A DNA stretch of 64,000 nt. Source: UMGS1781 sp045650705. Lineage in GTDB: Bacteria > Bacillota > Clostridia > TANB77 > CAG-508. Below are positions 34,701-42,466 of the stretch, one piece after another (position 1 is the stretch's first letter; every line of letters begins with the position of its first letter). The notes under the pieces are model-generated. The model ran no database searches. It was not told the origin of the DNA and saw only the letters and a list, made by a program, of their open reading frames with translations. The DNA is taken from assembly GCA_045650705.1 (NCBI GenBank), contig JAZRRK010000055.1, positions 1-64,000 of the forward strand, in the 5' to 3' direction. The position numbers and the translations under genes were made by a program.

Positions 34701-35471
34701 ATGTTTTATGTTTTTAATAAAGATAAATTAGTTTCATTTGCAGTAGCAGCCTGCACAGTACTAGCGCTATTTATGATGACATCATTATTTGCCAAAACTC
34801 CAGAAAATACATTGCAAACAGCAGCAACAAGTAAACAACTTCCAATATATAATGTAAACACTGATGAACCAAAAATATCATTAACCATAAATTGTGCTTG
34901 GAATGATGACGATATAGATAAAATACTAGAAACTTTAGAAGAACATCAAGTAAAAGTTACTTTTTTTATGGTAGGAGATTGGATTGAAAAATATAGTGAT
35001 TCTGTAAGGAAAATACATAAAGCAGGACATGAAATAGCAAACCATTCATATAATCATCCTCATGTAAATAACTTAAGTTATGATAAAAATTCAGAACAGG
35101 TACAAAAATGTTCAGAATTGATAGAACAAATTACAGGTAAGCCAAGTACTTTATATAGAGGTCCATATGGAGAATATAACGATACAGTTATGCAGTCTGC
35201 AAAAGACAATAATCATATGGTTATTCAATGGTCTATTGATACATTAGATTATAAAGCTCTAACTGGAGAACAAATGTGGGAGAGAATACAATCAAAATTA
35301 GAAAATGGAGCAATAATATTAATGCATAATGGGACAGAAAATACTGCAAATAGTTTAGATATGATAATTACTAATATAAAAGATAAAGGATACACTATTG
35401 TAAGCGTTTCGGAATTAATATATAAAGAAAATTACACAATTGATAATAATGGAATACAACATAAAAATTAA
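34701..35471 (+). CDS. Polysaccharide deacetylase family protein (PdaB-like, sporulation)
   Basis: CE4 deacetylases remove acetyl groups from peptidoglycan or chitin-like sugars. The 256-residue protein has a signal-anchor (about 10-30) and the five CE4 motifs: INCAWNDDD (a variant of TFDDG in which the Asp region is shifted, as in sporulation-type members), NHSYNHPH (metal His), RGPYGEY, WSIDTLDYK and ILMHN. Its position after spoIVA and a sigma-E-like promoter suggest a spore cortex role. Whether it is catalytically active or a PdaB-like low-activity member is open. Confidence 0.8.
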   Translation: MFYVFNKDKLVSFAVAACTVLALFMMTSLFAKTPENTLQTAATSKQLPIYNVNTDEPKISLTINCAWNDDDIDKILETLEEHQVKVTFFMVGDWIEKYSDSVRKIHKAGHEIANHSYNHPHVNNLSYDKNSEQVQKCSELIEQITGKPSTLYRGPYGEYNDTVMQSAKDNNHMVIQWSIDTLDYKALTGEQMWERIQSKLENGAIILMHNGTENTANSLDMIITNIKDKGYTIVSVSELIYKENYTIDNNGIQHKN

Positions 35472-35473
35472 AC

Positions 35474-35499
35474 AAAACGAAGGTAATGCCTTCGTTTTT
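35474..35499 (+). terminator. Terminator after the deacetylase gene
   Basis: AAAACGAAGG pairs with CCTTCGTTTT around a short loop, followed by T residues. Confidence 0.88.
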
Positions 35500-35505
35500 A
35501 TAATA

Positions 35506-35715
35506 TTATTCCTTATCAGGTATGTATTCTAAAAGTTCAGAAATTTCACAATTAAATGCTTTACAAATATTATCAAGTTGTTTAACATCAATTCTTCTTA
35601 TTTCTTCATAGTACATCTTAGATATAGTTGCAGGTCTTATGTGAGTAACGTCTGCTAAAGCTTTTTGAGTCATTTTGTGTTCTCCTAGCAAATTTGAAAG
35701 TTTAATTTTAATCAT
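35506..35715 (-). CDS. Small XRE-family HTH regulator (YozG-like)
   Basis: The 69-residue protein is little more than a helix-turn-helix domain: IKIKLSNLLGEHKMTQKALADVTHIRPATISKMY, then the helix VKQLDNICKAFNCEISELLEY. The frame is open 14 codons further upstream, but AGGAAGGGG lies 7 nt before the ATG at 35715, which fixes the start. The target is unknown. Confidence 0.85.
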   Translation of the reverse strand: MIKIKLSNLLGEHKMTQKALADVTHIRPATISKMYYEEIRRIDVKQLDNICKAFNCEISELLEYIPDKE

Positions 35716-35873
35716 AAGTAAACCCCTTCCTAACTGAATTATAAAGTATTTTATCATTTATTGTAGAAAAATAACACAAAAAGATTACAATATAACGATA
35801 AACGTAATAAAAAGTTGCCTAACAGTAAAAATGGTGTTATAATATACATAATATTACAATATGAGGTATAAAG

Positions 35874-36110
35874 ATGATTAAAATGAAACATAATAAGTGT
35901 ATGAATATTAATAAAGAATGGAAAAAAGAATGCAACGAATATTTAAAAGAATTACAAAAATTTCTAGATAAAGCAGAAAATATTGAAGATAAAGAATTAA
36001 AAAGAGATATAATTATTCAAATGCTAAAATGTGATGAAGTATTAACAAAGATTGCAGAAAAAGAATTTGAAAAATATTATGAGCAGGGGAAAAAATGTCA
36101 AAACAAATAA
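35874..36110 (+). CDS. Small cytoplasmic protein of unknown function
   Basis: A 78-residue Lys/Glu-rich, all-helical protein (ECNEYLKELQKFLDKAENIED core). It overlaps the next gene by 16 nt, implying translational coupling to the TauE/SafE-like pair. A small HTH or sensor role in that operon is conceivable, but no motif supports it. Confidence 0.55.
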   Translation: MIKMKHNKCMNINKEWKKECNEYLKELQKFLDKAENIEDKELKRDIIIQMLKCDEVLTKIAEKEFEKYYEQGKKCQNK

Positions 36111-36442
36111 TAATTGGACTGAGTGCTGGTGTAGTAAGTGGTCTATTCGCATCCGGTGGAGGAATGATAGTAGTTCCAGCATTAATTCATATATTAAAAT
36201 TAGAAGATGCAAAAGCAAGGGCAACTTCAGTATTTGCCATATTGCCAATGGTTGTAACAAGTGGACTTTTTTATTATAAAAATAATTATATTAATTGGGA
36301 TATCGCCATAAAATGTGCAATAGGAGGCATTGTAGGTGGAATTATTGGAGCGAAACTTTTGAAAAAGTTTTCCGGAAAGACTTTAAGAATAATGTTTGTA
36401 ATATTTTTAGCATACACTTCTATAAAAATGATTATGAGTTGA
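36095..36442 (+). CDS. Half-length TauE/SafE-family permease, subunit 1
   Basis: The 115-residue protein has four membrane helices and the TauE/SafE signature GVVSGLFASGGGMIVVPAL at residues 9-27. Full-length members carry two such repeats (about 250 residues). Here the second repeat is a separate gene 11 nt downstream. The pair probably forms a heterodimeric anion (sulfite, sulfonate-type) exporter; the substrate is unknown. Confidence 0.82.
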   Translation: MSKQIIIGLSAGVVSGLFASGGGMIVVPALIHILKLEDAKARATSVFAILPMVVTSGLFYYKNNYINWDIAIKCAIGGIVGGIIGAKLLKKFSGKTLRIMFVIFLAYTSIKMIMS

Positions 36443-36453
36443 AAGGAAAAAAT

Positions 36454-36846
36454 ATGTGGGAATTAATAACAGGTTTAATTTCTGGAATAGTTAGTGGTAC
36501 TGGAATGGGAGGAGGAACAATATTAATACTTGTTCTTTCTATTTTTTTGGGTGTAGATCAGCATATAGCTCAAGCTACAAATTTAGTTTTTTTTGTTCCA
36601 ACATCTATTTCAGCAATAATAGTTTCTATAAAAAACAAATTAATAGAATGGAGAGTAGGGACAACCATAGCCATAAGTGGTATAATAGGAGCAGTAATAG
36701 GAGCAAATGTATCTTCTAAAATACCAGTAAATGAATTGAAAAGATATTTTGGAATTTTTTTAGCAATTATAACAGTATATGAAATATATTCAATTATAAA
36801 AGAGTATAAAATAACTAAAAATAGAAATAATAAAGAAAAAGGCTAA
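36454..36846 (+). CDS. Half-length TauE/SafE-family permease, subunit 2
   Basis: The 130-residue product begins at ATG 36454 behind GAAAGGA. A longer frame open from 36295 overlaps subunit 1 with nonsense-like sequence and is rejected. It contains GLISGIVSGTGMGGGTILILVL, the same signature as subunit 1, and four helices. It complements subunit 1 to a full-length transporter. Confidence 0.82.
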   Translation: MWELITGLISGIVSGTGMGGGTILILVLSIFLGVDQHIAQATNLVFFVPTSISAIIVSIKNKLIEWRVGTTIAISGIIGAVIGANVSSKIPVNELKRYFGIFLAIITVYEIYSIIKEYKITKNRNNKEKG

Positions 36847-36902
36847 ATAGTAGAATAAAGTCAAAAAATAAAAAAGGAGCCTTACAGAAAGGAATGAAAA
36901 AA

Positions 36903-37040
36903 ATGAGATTTGTAAAAGGGATAGTATTAGGGTCAGCTCTTACAGCGGCAGCATATATGATGTGTACAGAAGGAATGATAAATAAAAGGAAAATAAAGAA
37001 ACAAGCTAGAAAGATTGCATATAAAATGGGAATGAACTAA
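36903..37040 (+). CDS. Small membrane-associated peptide
   Basis: A 45-residue ORF with a short hydrophobic N-terminal segment (VKGIVLGSALTAAAYMMC) and a basic C-terminus (KRKIKKQARKIAYKM). The AAAGG site is 10 nt before this ATG; an in-frame ATG at 36894 lies too close to it. The layout resembles small YtxH-like proteins, but the family is not certain. Confidence 0.55.
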   Translation: MRFVKGIVLGSALTAAAYMMCTEGMINKRKIKKQARKIAYKMGMN

Positions 37041-37052
37041 TAAAAAACAAAA

Positions 37053-37112
37053 AGAGTTAATTGGGAGGGAGAATTTTGACATATGTCAAAATTCTCCCTC
37101 CCAATTAACTCT
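37053..37112. terminator. 60-bp perfect palindrome, bidirectional terminator
   Basis: All 60 bases are self-complementary with no loop (centre between 37082 and 37083, core GACATATGTC). It separates two convergent genes and its right end covers the last bases of the HAD gene. It may act as terminator for both. Confidence 0.85.
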
Positions 37113-37965
37113 AAAATTCTATAAATTTATATATTGCTTCTGCAAATCCGCCTTTTTCAACAGGATTAATTGTGGTATATTGAGCTACTTGTTTTAATTC
37201 ATCATAAGCATTTGACACTGCTATACCTACACCAGCATTTTTAATCATATCTAAATCATTTAAATTGTCTCCAATTGTAAGCATTTCTTCAGGTTTTACA
37301 TTAATGTAATCCCCAAGGATTTTCAAAGCAGTGCTTTTATTTACACCTTTTGGAGTAATATCCAAATATTCATACTCTTTATTAATTATTAAATCTTTAT
37401 ATTGACCAAGTTTTTTTATAGTAGTAACAGAAATATCTAATTTATCTAAAATGGTATTTTTAACGACATCTGTTGAATTAATACTAGATATTACCAATTT
37501 ACACACTTCAGAATTACTATTTAATATATATTTTTTTATATCATCTACTATTTTAAATTTCATATAATTTTCGGATTTTGTAGATGTTTGTAATTTATAA
37601 TTTCTTAAATCTAAATAAAGTAATTCTTCAGAGATAACTTCACTATCTGTATAAACATGAACATGAAGATTATACTCTTTAGCAATGTCTATACACATTA
37701 ATACATCAGAATTAGATAGTAGTTTTTTATATATTTCTTTGCCGGTTTTTAAATCTATAATTTGATTTCCATTACCAAAAATTCCATAAGAAGCATTTAT
37801 TCTAGTGCAAACATCTTTAGTAATAGGATATGCCTTACCTGTGCAAATAACAAAATCCATATTATTTTTGGTTAAATCTTCTATTGCTTTAAAGTTATTT
37901 TCATAAATAAAATTATTCTTATCAATAATAGTACCATCTAAATCACTAGCTACTAATTTAATCAT
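37111..37965 (-). CDS. HAD-superfamily Cof-type phosphatase
   Basis: Cof-type HAD hydrolases dephosphorylate sugar phosphates or cofactors. The 284-residue protein shows motif I ASDLDGTIID at residue 6, motif II CTGK, a type IIB cap domain, the motif III lysine in a GVNKSTALK segment, and motif IV TIGDNLNDLDMI. The frame is open 20 codons upstream, but GGAGG lies just before the ATG at 37965. The substrate is not predictable. Confidence 0.92.
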   Translation of the reverse strand: MIKLVASDLDGTIIDKNNFIYENNFKAIEDLTKNNMDFVICTGKAYPITKDVCTRINASYGIFGNGNQIIDLKTGKEIYKKLLSNSDVLMCIDIAKEYNLHVHVYTDSEVISEELLYLDLRNYKLQTSTKSENYMKFKIVDDIKKYILNSNSEVCKLVISSINSTDVVKNTILDKLDISVTTIKKLGQYKDLIINKEYEYLDITPKGVNKSTALKILGDYINVKPEEMLTIGDNLNDLDMIKNAGVGIAVSNAYDELKQVAQYTTINPVEKGGFAEAIYKFIEF

Positions 37966-38081
37966 GATAATTTCCTCCAATATATTAATTATAGCACATA
38001 TGACAATAAAAGTAAAATTACGCAAAATATTACAATAATATTACAAATATATTTCATTTAAAAAACATTTATGAAAACCTA

Positions 38082-38110
38082 TTGACTTTTTAAATAAAAT
38101 TATATATTAT
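38082..38110 (+). promoter_or_regulatory. Promoter of sepF-divIVA
   Basis: TTGACT (38082-38087) and TATTAT (38105-38110), spacer 17 nt. Confidence 0.6.
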
Positions 38111-38143
38111 ACTTGTATATTTATGTAGGAGGGATATAAAAAA

Positions 38144-38614
38144 ATGGCAGTTGCAATTATGAATAAAGTATTAGATGCTTTAGGCTTATTAAGTAATGAA
38201 AAAGAACAAGACTTAGAAAATGAGGATATATATGAATTTGAAGAAGAAGAAAAAGTTGAAGAAGATGTAGAGGAAAGAGGACTATTTGGAACAAGAAAAA
38301 ACAAAATAGTTAATATGCCACAAGTACAATCTGTAAAAATGGTTATAACACAACCAACATCTTTTGAACAATCTGAAGAAATATGCAATTATCTAAAAGA
38401 CAGAAAATCTATAATAGTGAATTTAGAATATGTAAATAAAGATGTTGCAAGAAGAATAATAGATTTTTTAAGTGGAGCGGTACATGCTTTAAATGGACAT
38501 ATACAAAAAGTATCAAATTCTATATTTTTAATTGCACCAGTAAATTATGATATAGAGAGTGATTTAGCAAGAGAAGAGTTAAAAAATAAATTGTCAGTAT
38601 CTTGGTTAAAATAG
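38144..38614 (+). CDS. sepF: Cell division protein SepF
   Basis: SepF binds FtsZ and the membrane and shapes the septum. The 156-residue protein has the N-terminal membrane-binding amphipathic segment (MNKVLDALGLL), an acidic linker and the C-terminal SepF domain (about 65-150) with SFEQSEEICNYLKDRKSIIVNLE and RRIIDFLSGAVHALNG. It is followed 12 nt later by divIVA, the normal order. Confidence 0.95.
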   Translation: MAVAIMNKVLDALGLLSNEKEQDLENEDIYEFEEEEKVEEDVEERGLFGTRKNKIVNMPQVQSVKMVITQPTSFEQSEEICNYLKDRKSIIVNLEYVNKDVARRIIDFLSGAVHALNGHIQKVSNSIFLIAPVNYDIESDLAREELKNKLSVSWLK

Positions 38615-38626
38615 GAGGGCAAAAAT

Positions 38627-39079
38627 ATGATAACACCTTTAGATATAGAAAATAAAAAATTCTCAAGACAGATGGTAAATGGATATAATGTAGATGAAGT
38701 AGATGAGTTTTTAGACGAAATAACAGCAGACTATGAAAAACTATATAAAGAAAATAAAGAATTAAAAGAAAATACAGAAGAATTACATAATGATGTGGGA
38801 CAATATAAAAACATAGAATCAACACTTCAAAACACACTTGTTATCGCACAAAAAACAGCAGATGAAGTGCAAAATGTTGCAAAACAACAAGCAGAACAAA
38901 TAATAAAAGATGCAGAATATCAATCAAGAGTCAAGATGGATGAATTAAACACTCAAATTATGATAAAAGAAAAAGAAATAGAAGAATTAAAAAAACAATT
39001 TAGTGTTTATAAAGCAAAAATGGAATCATTATTAATATCACAACTTGAATTAATAAAAGATATGGATGAAGAGGTATAA
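38627..39079 (+). CDS. divIVA: DivIVA domain cell-division protein
   Basis: DivIVA recognises negatively curved membrane at poles and septa. The 150-residue protein starts MITPLDIENKKFSRQMVNGY, with the conserved FSR and GY that form the lipid-binding crossed loop, followed by VDEVDEFLDEI and a long coiled coil (about 30-140). AGGAGGG precedes it. Confidence 0.95.
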   Translation: MITPLDIENKKFSRQMVNGYNVDEVDEFLDEITADYEKLYKENKELKENTEELHNDVGQYKNIESTLQNTLVIAQKTADEVQNVAKQQAEQIIKDAEYQSRVKMDELNTQIMIKEKEIEELKKQFSVYKAKMESLLISQLELIKDMDEEV

Positions 39080-39092
39080 TAATATTAAGAGT

Positions 39093-39118
39093 ATGCAGGT
39101 ATAACCTGCATATTTTTT
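39093..39118 (+). terminator. Terminator after divIVA
   Basis: ATGCAGGT and ACCTGCAT pair around three bases, followed by ATTTTTT. Confidence 0.88.
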
Positions 39119-39153
39119 ATGCCTTAAAATATATTTTAATATATGTAATCTAT

Positions 39154-39180
39154 GTAGGGGAGACCATTGACCGTCCATGT
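39154..39180. repeat. Dispersed GACCATTG-type repeat, family D, copy 1
   Basis: GTAGGGGAGACCATTGACC then GTCC. This is a diverged copy of the short element also found at 44651, 47029, 47527 and 53782, all intergenic. Confidence 0.7.
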
Positions 39181-39243
39181 TTGAAGAAAATGCTAAATAT
39201 TTAGTGGTAGATCTTGACTAATCTACAAAAGGAGGAAACAATA

Positions 39244-39871
39244 ATGCAAATTAGGAAAATAATCTTTTTTATAATTATCATAATACTTATTTCATTGCTC
39301 ACATTTTTTATAAAAAATAATTATAATTCTTCAAAAAAAGGAAATAATATAAGTAACAAATCAGCTGATGAAATTGAAGAATATATTTTAAATATAGATT
39401 CATATTATGCAATAGCACAGGTTACAGTACAGAGCAATAAAAGTAGTAATACTTATAAATTAAAACAAGAATATATAAAAAATCAAAACATGTATATGCA
39501 AGAAGTAATTGAACCAGAATATATTGCAGGAGTTAAATTTATATATAATGAAGGAATACTAAAAATAGAAAATACAAATTTGAGTTTAAGCAAATTATAT
39601 GAAGAATACAAATATATAGAAAGTAACGTACTTAGTTTAAATTCATTTATTGAAGATTATGCGAATAGTGAAGAAAAAAAGTGCTATGAAGAAAATCGGA
39701 AAAATAATATTTGAAGTTACAAAGAGAAAAAATAATAAATATGATATTAGCAAAAAAATGTATATAGATAAGGAACAAGGAAAAATAGAAAAAATTGAAA
39801 TAAAAGATGGGACACAGAAGGATAAAATTTACATATTATATAATGAGATAAAAATAAATACACTAAAATAA
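39244..39871 (+). CDS. Membrane-anchored lipoprotein-carrier-like protein, read through a CGGA +1 frameshift
   Basis: From ATG 39244 (GGAGG 9 nt upstream) the frame has a membrane anchor (residues 5-23) and a beta-rich region. It meets in-frame CGG at codon 152 (39697-39699), with TGA five codons later. Skipping C39697 continues GKIIFEVTKRKNNKYD, then YIDKEQGKIEKIEI and YILYNEIKIN, for 208 residues. The continuation has the strand pattern of LolA/outer-membrane-lipoprotein-sorting-like domains seen in Clostridia (KKMYIDKEQGKI is typical). The two frames make sense only together. Exact function is unknown. Confidence 0.7.
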
Positions 39872-39962
39872 TAAAATAAAGATGAACTAATGAAGAATTA
39901 GAATCTCTATTACCTATATTTAAGATATAAAACAATATTTAATATAGCAGGAGTGAAGAAAA

Positions 39963-40313
39963 ATGGTAATAAAAAGAGGAGATATGTTTTATGCAGATTT
40001 GAGTCCAGTAGTTGGCTCAGAACAAGGAGGTATAAGACCAGTTTTAGTAATACAAAACAATACTGGAAATAAATATAGCCCGACAGTTATAGTTTCAGCA
40101 ATAACATCACAACAAAACAAAAACAAATTGCCAACGCATATAGAACTTTCATCAGAAGAATTTGGATTAAAATCCGATTCTATAATATTGGCAGAACAAA
40201 TAAGAACAATAGATAAAAGCAGACTAAAAGAAAAAATAGGGCACATAGATAATGATACTATAATGTCTCAAATAAATAATGCGTTAGGAGTAAGCTTTGG
40301 ATTAGGTGAATAA
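39963..40313 (+). CDS. mazF: MazF/PemK-type endoribonuclease toxin
   Basis: NdoA/MazF cuts mRNA at specific sites. The 116-residue protein has the complete family pattern: KRGDMFYADLSPVVGSEQGG, RPVLVIQN, VSAITSQQ, then ILAEQIRTIDKSRL with the catalytic region. No mazE antitoxin frame is visible directly upstream; its place is taken by the lipoprotein-carrier-like gene. The antitoxin may be elsewhere or lost. Confidence 0.92.
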   Translation: MVIKRGDMFYADLSPVVGSEQGGIRPVLVIQNNTGNKYSPTVIVSAITSQQNKNKLPTHIELSSEEFGLKSDSIILAEQIRTIDKSRLKEKIGHIDNDTIMSQINNALGVSFGLGE

Positions 40314-40316
40314 ATT

Positions 40317-40345
40317 AAAATACCAGATTATATCTGGTATTTTAA
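40317..40345 (+). terminator. Terminator after mazF
   Basis: AAAATACCAGA and TCTGGTATTTT pair perfectly around TTATA. Confidence 0.85.
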
Positions 40346-40363
40346 TTTTGTATAAGAGCTCAA

Positions 40364-40392
40364 TTGACAAGATTCGACTTTTGCAGTATTAT
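40364..40392 (+). promoter_or_regulatory. Promoter of mscL
   Basis: TTGACA (40364-40369), a 17-nt spacer and TATTAT (40387-40392). Confidence 0.75.
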
Positions 40393-40435
40393 TATATGTA
40401 GTATATATACTATAAAATAAGAAGGAGAATTAAAA

Positions 40436-40915
40436 ATGTGGAAAGAATTTAAAGAATTTGCATTAAAAGGAAATATAATGGATTTAGCAGTCGGTGTTAT
40501 TATAGGTGGTGCGTTTCAAAGTATAGTAAAATCATTAGTAGATGATATAATAATGCCAACAATTGCAATATTTATTGGACAAGTAGATTATACAGAATTA
40601 GCTATAACAATAGGAGAAAGCTCTATAAAGTATGGCTCATTTATAACAGCAGTTATCAATTTCTTAATAATAGCTATGTCTATATTTTTAATGATAAAAT
40701 ACATAAATAAATTAAATAAAAAAATTGAGCATATGAAAGAAGAAGAATTAAAAAAACTAGAGAAAAAAGGAAAATTCAGAAGAAGAAAAACAGATATAGT
40801 TCCAGAACCAGTAGCAGAATCTACAACAAAAGTGTGTCCATATTGCTATACGGAAATAAACATAAAAGCAACAAAATGTCCACACTGTATATCAGAATTA
40901 GAAGAAAAACAATAA
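40436..40915 (+). CDS. mscL: Large-conductance mechanosensitive channel with C-terminal zinc ribbon
   Basis: MscL opens on hypo-osmotic shock. Residues 1-110 are typical: EFKEFALKGNIMDLAVGVIIGGAF at the gate, a loop, and a second helix (ITAVINFLIIAMSIFLMI). After a basic linker a four-cysteine ribbon follows at about 131-153 (CPYCYTEI then CPHC), absent from the E. coli protein. The ribbon would be cytoplasmic and could stabilise the bundle or sense metals or redox; this is inference. Confidence 0.92.
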   Translation: MWKEFKEFALKGNIMDLAVGVIIGGAFQSIVKSLVDDIIMPTIAIFIGQVDYTELAITIGESSIKYGSFITAVINFLIIAMSIFLMIKYINKLNKKIEHMKEEELKKLEKKGKFRRRKTDIVPEPVAESTTKVCPYCYTEINIKATKCPHCISELEEKQ

Positions 40916-40989
40916 TCAACAAAAAACACTAAAATTTTCACTAAAAGCTGTAATCCGTAAGAAAAAAATGAAAAAATTTACAAAAATGC

Positions 40990-41034
40990 TTGACAAAGAT
41001 AATCTACACGCAGTATAATAGATATTGCGTGTAG
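40990..41034 (+). promoter_or_regulatory. Promoter of the S10 ribosomal cluster, with a dyad around the -10 box
   Basis: TTGACA (40990-40995) and TATAAT (41014-41019) are separated by 18 nt. CTACACGCA (41004-41012) and TGCGTGTAG (41026-41034) are perfect 9-bp inverted arms around the -10 region, an operator-like layout. In RNA only the right arm would be transcribed, so a protein site is more likely than an RNA hairpin. Confidence 0.75.
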
Positions 41035-41285
41035 ATTTGCGTTGAAGCGAAATGTGGCTACATCTTTATGGTGGAGGGAACTTTCGTGGAGTATGTCTTG
41101 GCTAAGACCTAGGCGGATAAGTTAGAAAATTAGCACTTGTCCATGTCTTTTGACTTGGATAAAAAAATGGATTCAAATGAAACACCAGGGTGCGTTAATA
41201 ACTTTCCTAAGGTAATTAAAACGTACATATTTAAAGATGCCAAAAGTATGTATGGTAAAAAATATTTTAAGGAGGGAATTTAACA
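41035..41285 (+). promoter_or_regulatory. Long 5' leader of the S10 operon
   Basis: About 250 nt separate the promoter from the S10 start. The sequence is richer in G and C than other spacers and contains segments able to pair (for example GTCTTGGCTAAGAC and TCCATGTCTTTTGACTTGGA). It may be an autoregulatory r-protein leader. I do not recognise a named family, and no gene lies in it. Confidence 0.45.
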
Positions 41286-41723
41286 ATGGCAAATTCGACA
41301 GAAGTTGAAAACAAAGAAAAAGTTCAAAAAGGAACTAAAAAACCAGTAGCTAAAACAGCTAAAAAACCAGCTGCAAAAACAGAAAAAGCTACAAAACAAA
41401 CAAAAAGGGTAATGGCTACAAGTGAAAAAATAAGAATAAGATTAAAAGCTTATGATCATGTTCTTATAGATCAGTCTGCTGAAAAGATAGTAGATACTGC
41501 TAAAAGAACAGGAGCTAAAGTTTCAGGTCCTATTCCATTACCAACAAAAAAGGAAATAGTAACAATAATTCGTTCACCACACAAACACAAAGATTCAAGA
41601 GAACAATTTGAAATGAGAACACATAAAAGAGTTATTGATATATTATATCCAACACAAACAACAGTTGATAGTCTAATGAAATTAGAATTACCAGCAGGTG
41701 TTGAAATAGAAATAAAACTTTAA
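41286..41723 (+). CDS. rpsJ: 30S ribosomal protein S10 with basic N-terminal extension
   Basis: Residues 43-145 are a standard S10 (SEKIRIRLKAYDHVLIDQSAEKIVDTAKRTGA split across the first helix). About 42 extra residues at the start are rich in Lys, Ala, Thr and Pro (KKPVAKTAKKPAAK), like a disordered RNA-binding tail. The GGAGGG site belongs to the long form; the ATG at residue 43 lacks good spacing. S10 heads the cluster and also works in transcription antitermination with NusB. Confidence 0.93.
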   Translation: MANSTEVENKEKVQKGTKKPVAKTAKKPAAKTEKATKQTKRVMATSEKIRIRLKAYDHVLIDQSAEKIVDTAKRTGAKVSGPIPLPTKKEIVTIIRSPHKHKDSREQFEMRTHKRVIDILYPTQTTVDSLMKLELPAGVEIEIKL

Positions 41724-41812
41724 TTTTAAAGACGGTTAAAAATTAACCATGCTGATTGATAAAAACAAAGTGTTTTTAAATTAGCCAATAGTTATTAGGA
41801 GGATAAAGAGAT

Positions 41813-42445
41813 ATGAAAAAAGCAATATTAGGTAGAAAAGTAGGAATGACACAAATTTTTGATGAAAATGGAAAAGTTATTCCAGTTACAGTAGTTGAAG
41901 CAGGTCCTTGTACAGTAGTTCAAGTTAAAACTAAAGATAGTGACGGATATGAAGCTGTACAATTAGGTTTTGGAGAAGTTAAAGAAAAGAAATTAATTAA
42001 ACCTACAAAAGGACATTTTGCAAAAGCAAGTGTAACTCCAAAAAAATATTTAAGAGAATTTAGATTAGAAGAAGTATCTTATAATGTAGGAGATGAAATA
42101 AAAGCTGATATATTTACAGCAGGAGAAACAGTTGATGTTACAGGAACAACTAAAGGAAAAGGTTTTCAAGGTGTTATTAAACGTCATGGACAATCAAGAG
42201 GACCTATGGGTCATGGTTCTATGTATCATAGAAGACCAGGTTCAATGGGATCTACATCAACACCAGGTAGAGTTTTCAAAGGAAAGAACTTACCAGGACA
42301 TATGGGAGTAGAAACAGTTACAATTGAAAACTTAGAAATAGTAAAAGTTGATTTAGATAAAAATGTATTATTAATAAAAGGTAGTGTTCCAGGAAACAAA
42401 GGCGCTATTCTAAAAATAAGAAACTCAGTAAAGAGTGCAAAATAG
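41813..42445 (+). CDS. rplC: 50S ribosomal protein L3
   Basis: The 210-residue protein begins MKKAILGRKVGMTQIF and contains the glycine-rich extension GKGFQGVIKRHGQSRGPMGHGS that reaches the peptidyl-transferase centre. Length is normal. GGAGG lies 10 nt upstream. A small inverted repeat (GGTTAA-AAA-TTAACC, 41734-41748) lies in the spacer after S10. Confidence 0.98.
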   Translation: MKKAILGRKVGMTQIFDENGKVIPVTVVEAGPCTVVQVKTKDSDGYEAVQLGFGEVKEKKLIKPTKGHFAKASVTPKKYLREFRLEEVSYNVGDEIKADIFTAGETVDVTGTTKGKGFQGVIKRHGQSRGPMGHGSMYHRRPGSMGSTSTPGRVFKGKNLPGHMGVETVTIENLEIVKVDLDKNVLLIKGSVPGNKGAILKIRNSVKSAK

Positions 42446-42466
42446 TAAGAGAGGAGAGAATATAAA

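Noticed and set aside
36295..36453. N-terminal extension of the second TauE/SafE half
   Set aside because: It overlaps the first half in another frame and has no transporter-like sequence. GAAAGGA before ATG 36454 fixes the start.
36095..36846. A sixth frameshift splitting the TauE/SafE gene
   Set aside because: There is no CGG at the junction; both halves have their own start and ribosome site.
39650..39871. Separate small basic protein
   Set aside because: It lacks a ribosome site and its sequence from the GKIIFEV segment continues the upstream protein. It is the +1 half of the lipoprotein-carrier-like gene.
41035..41285. A tRNA or other known RNA gene in the S10 leader
   Set aside because: I could not fold a cloverleaf or match a named RNA family. 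I see no tRNA or rRNA gene in the window.
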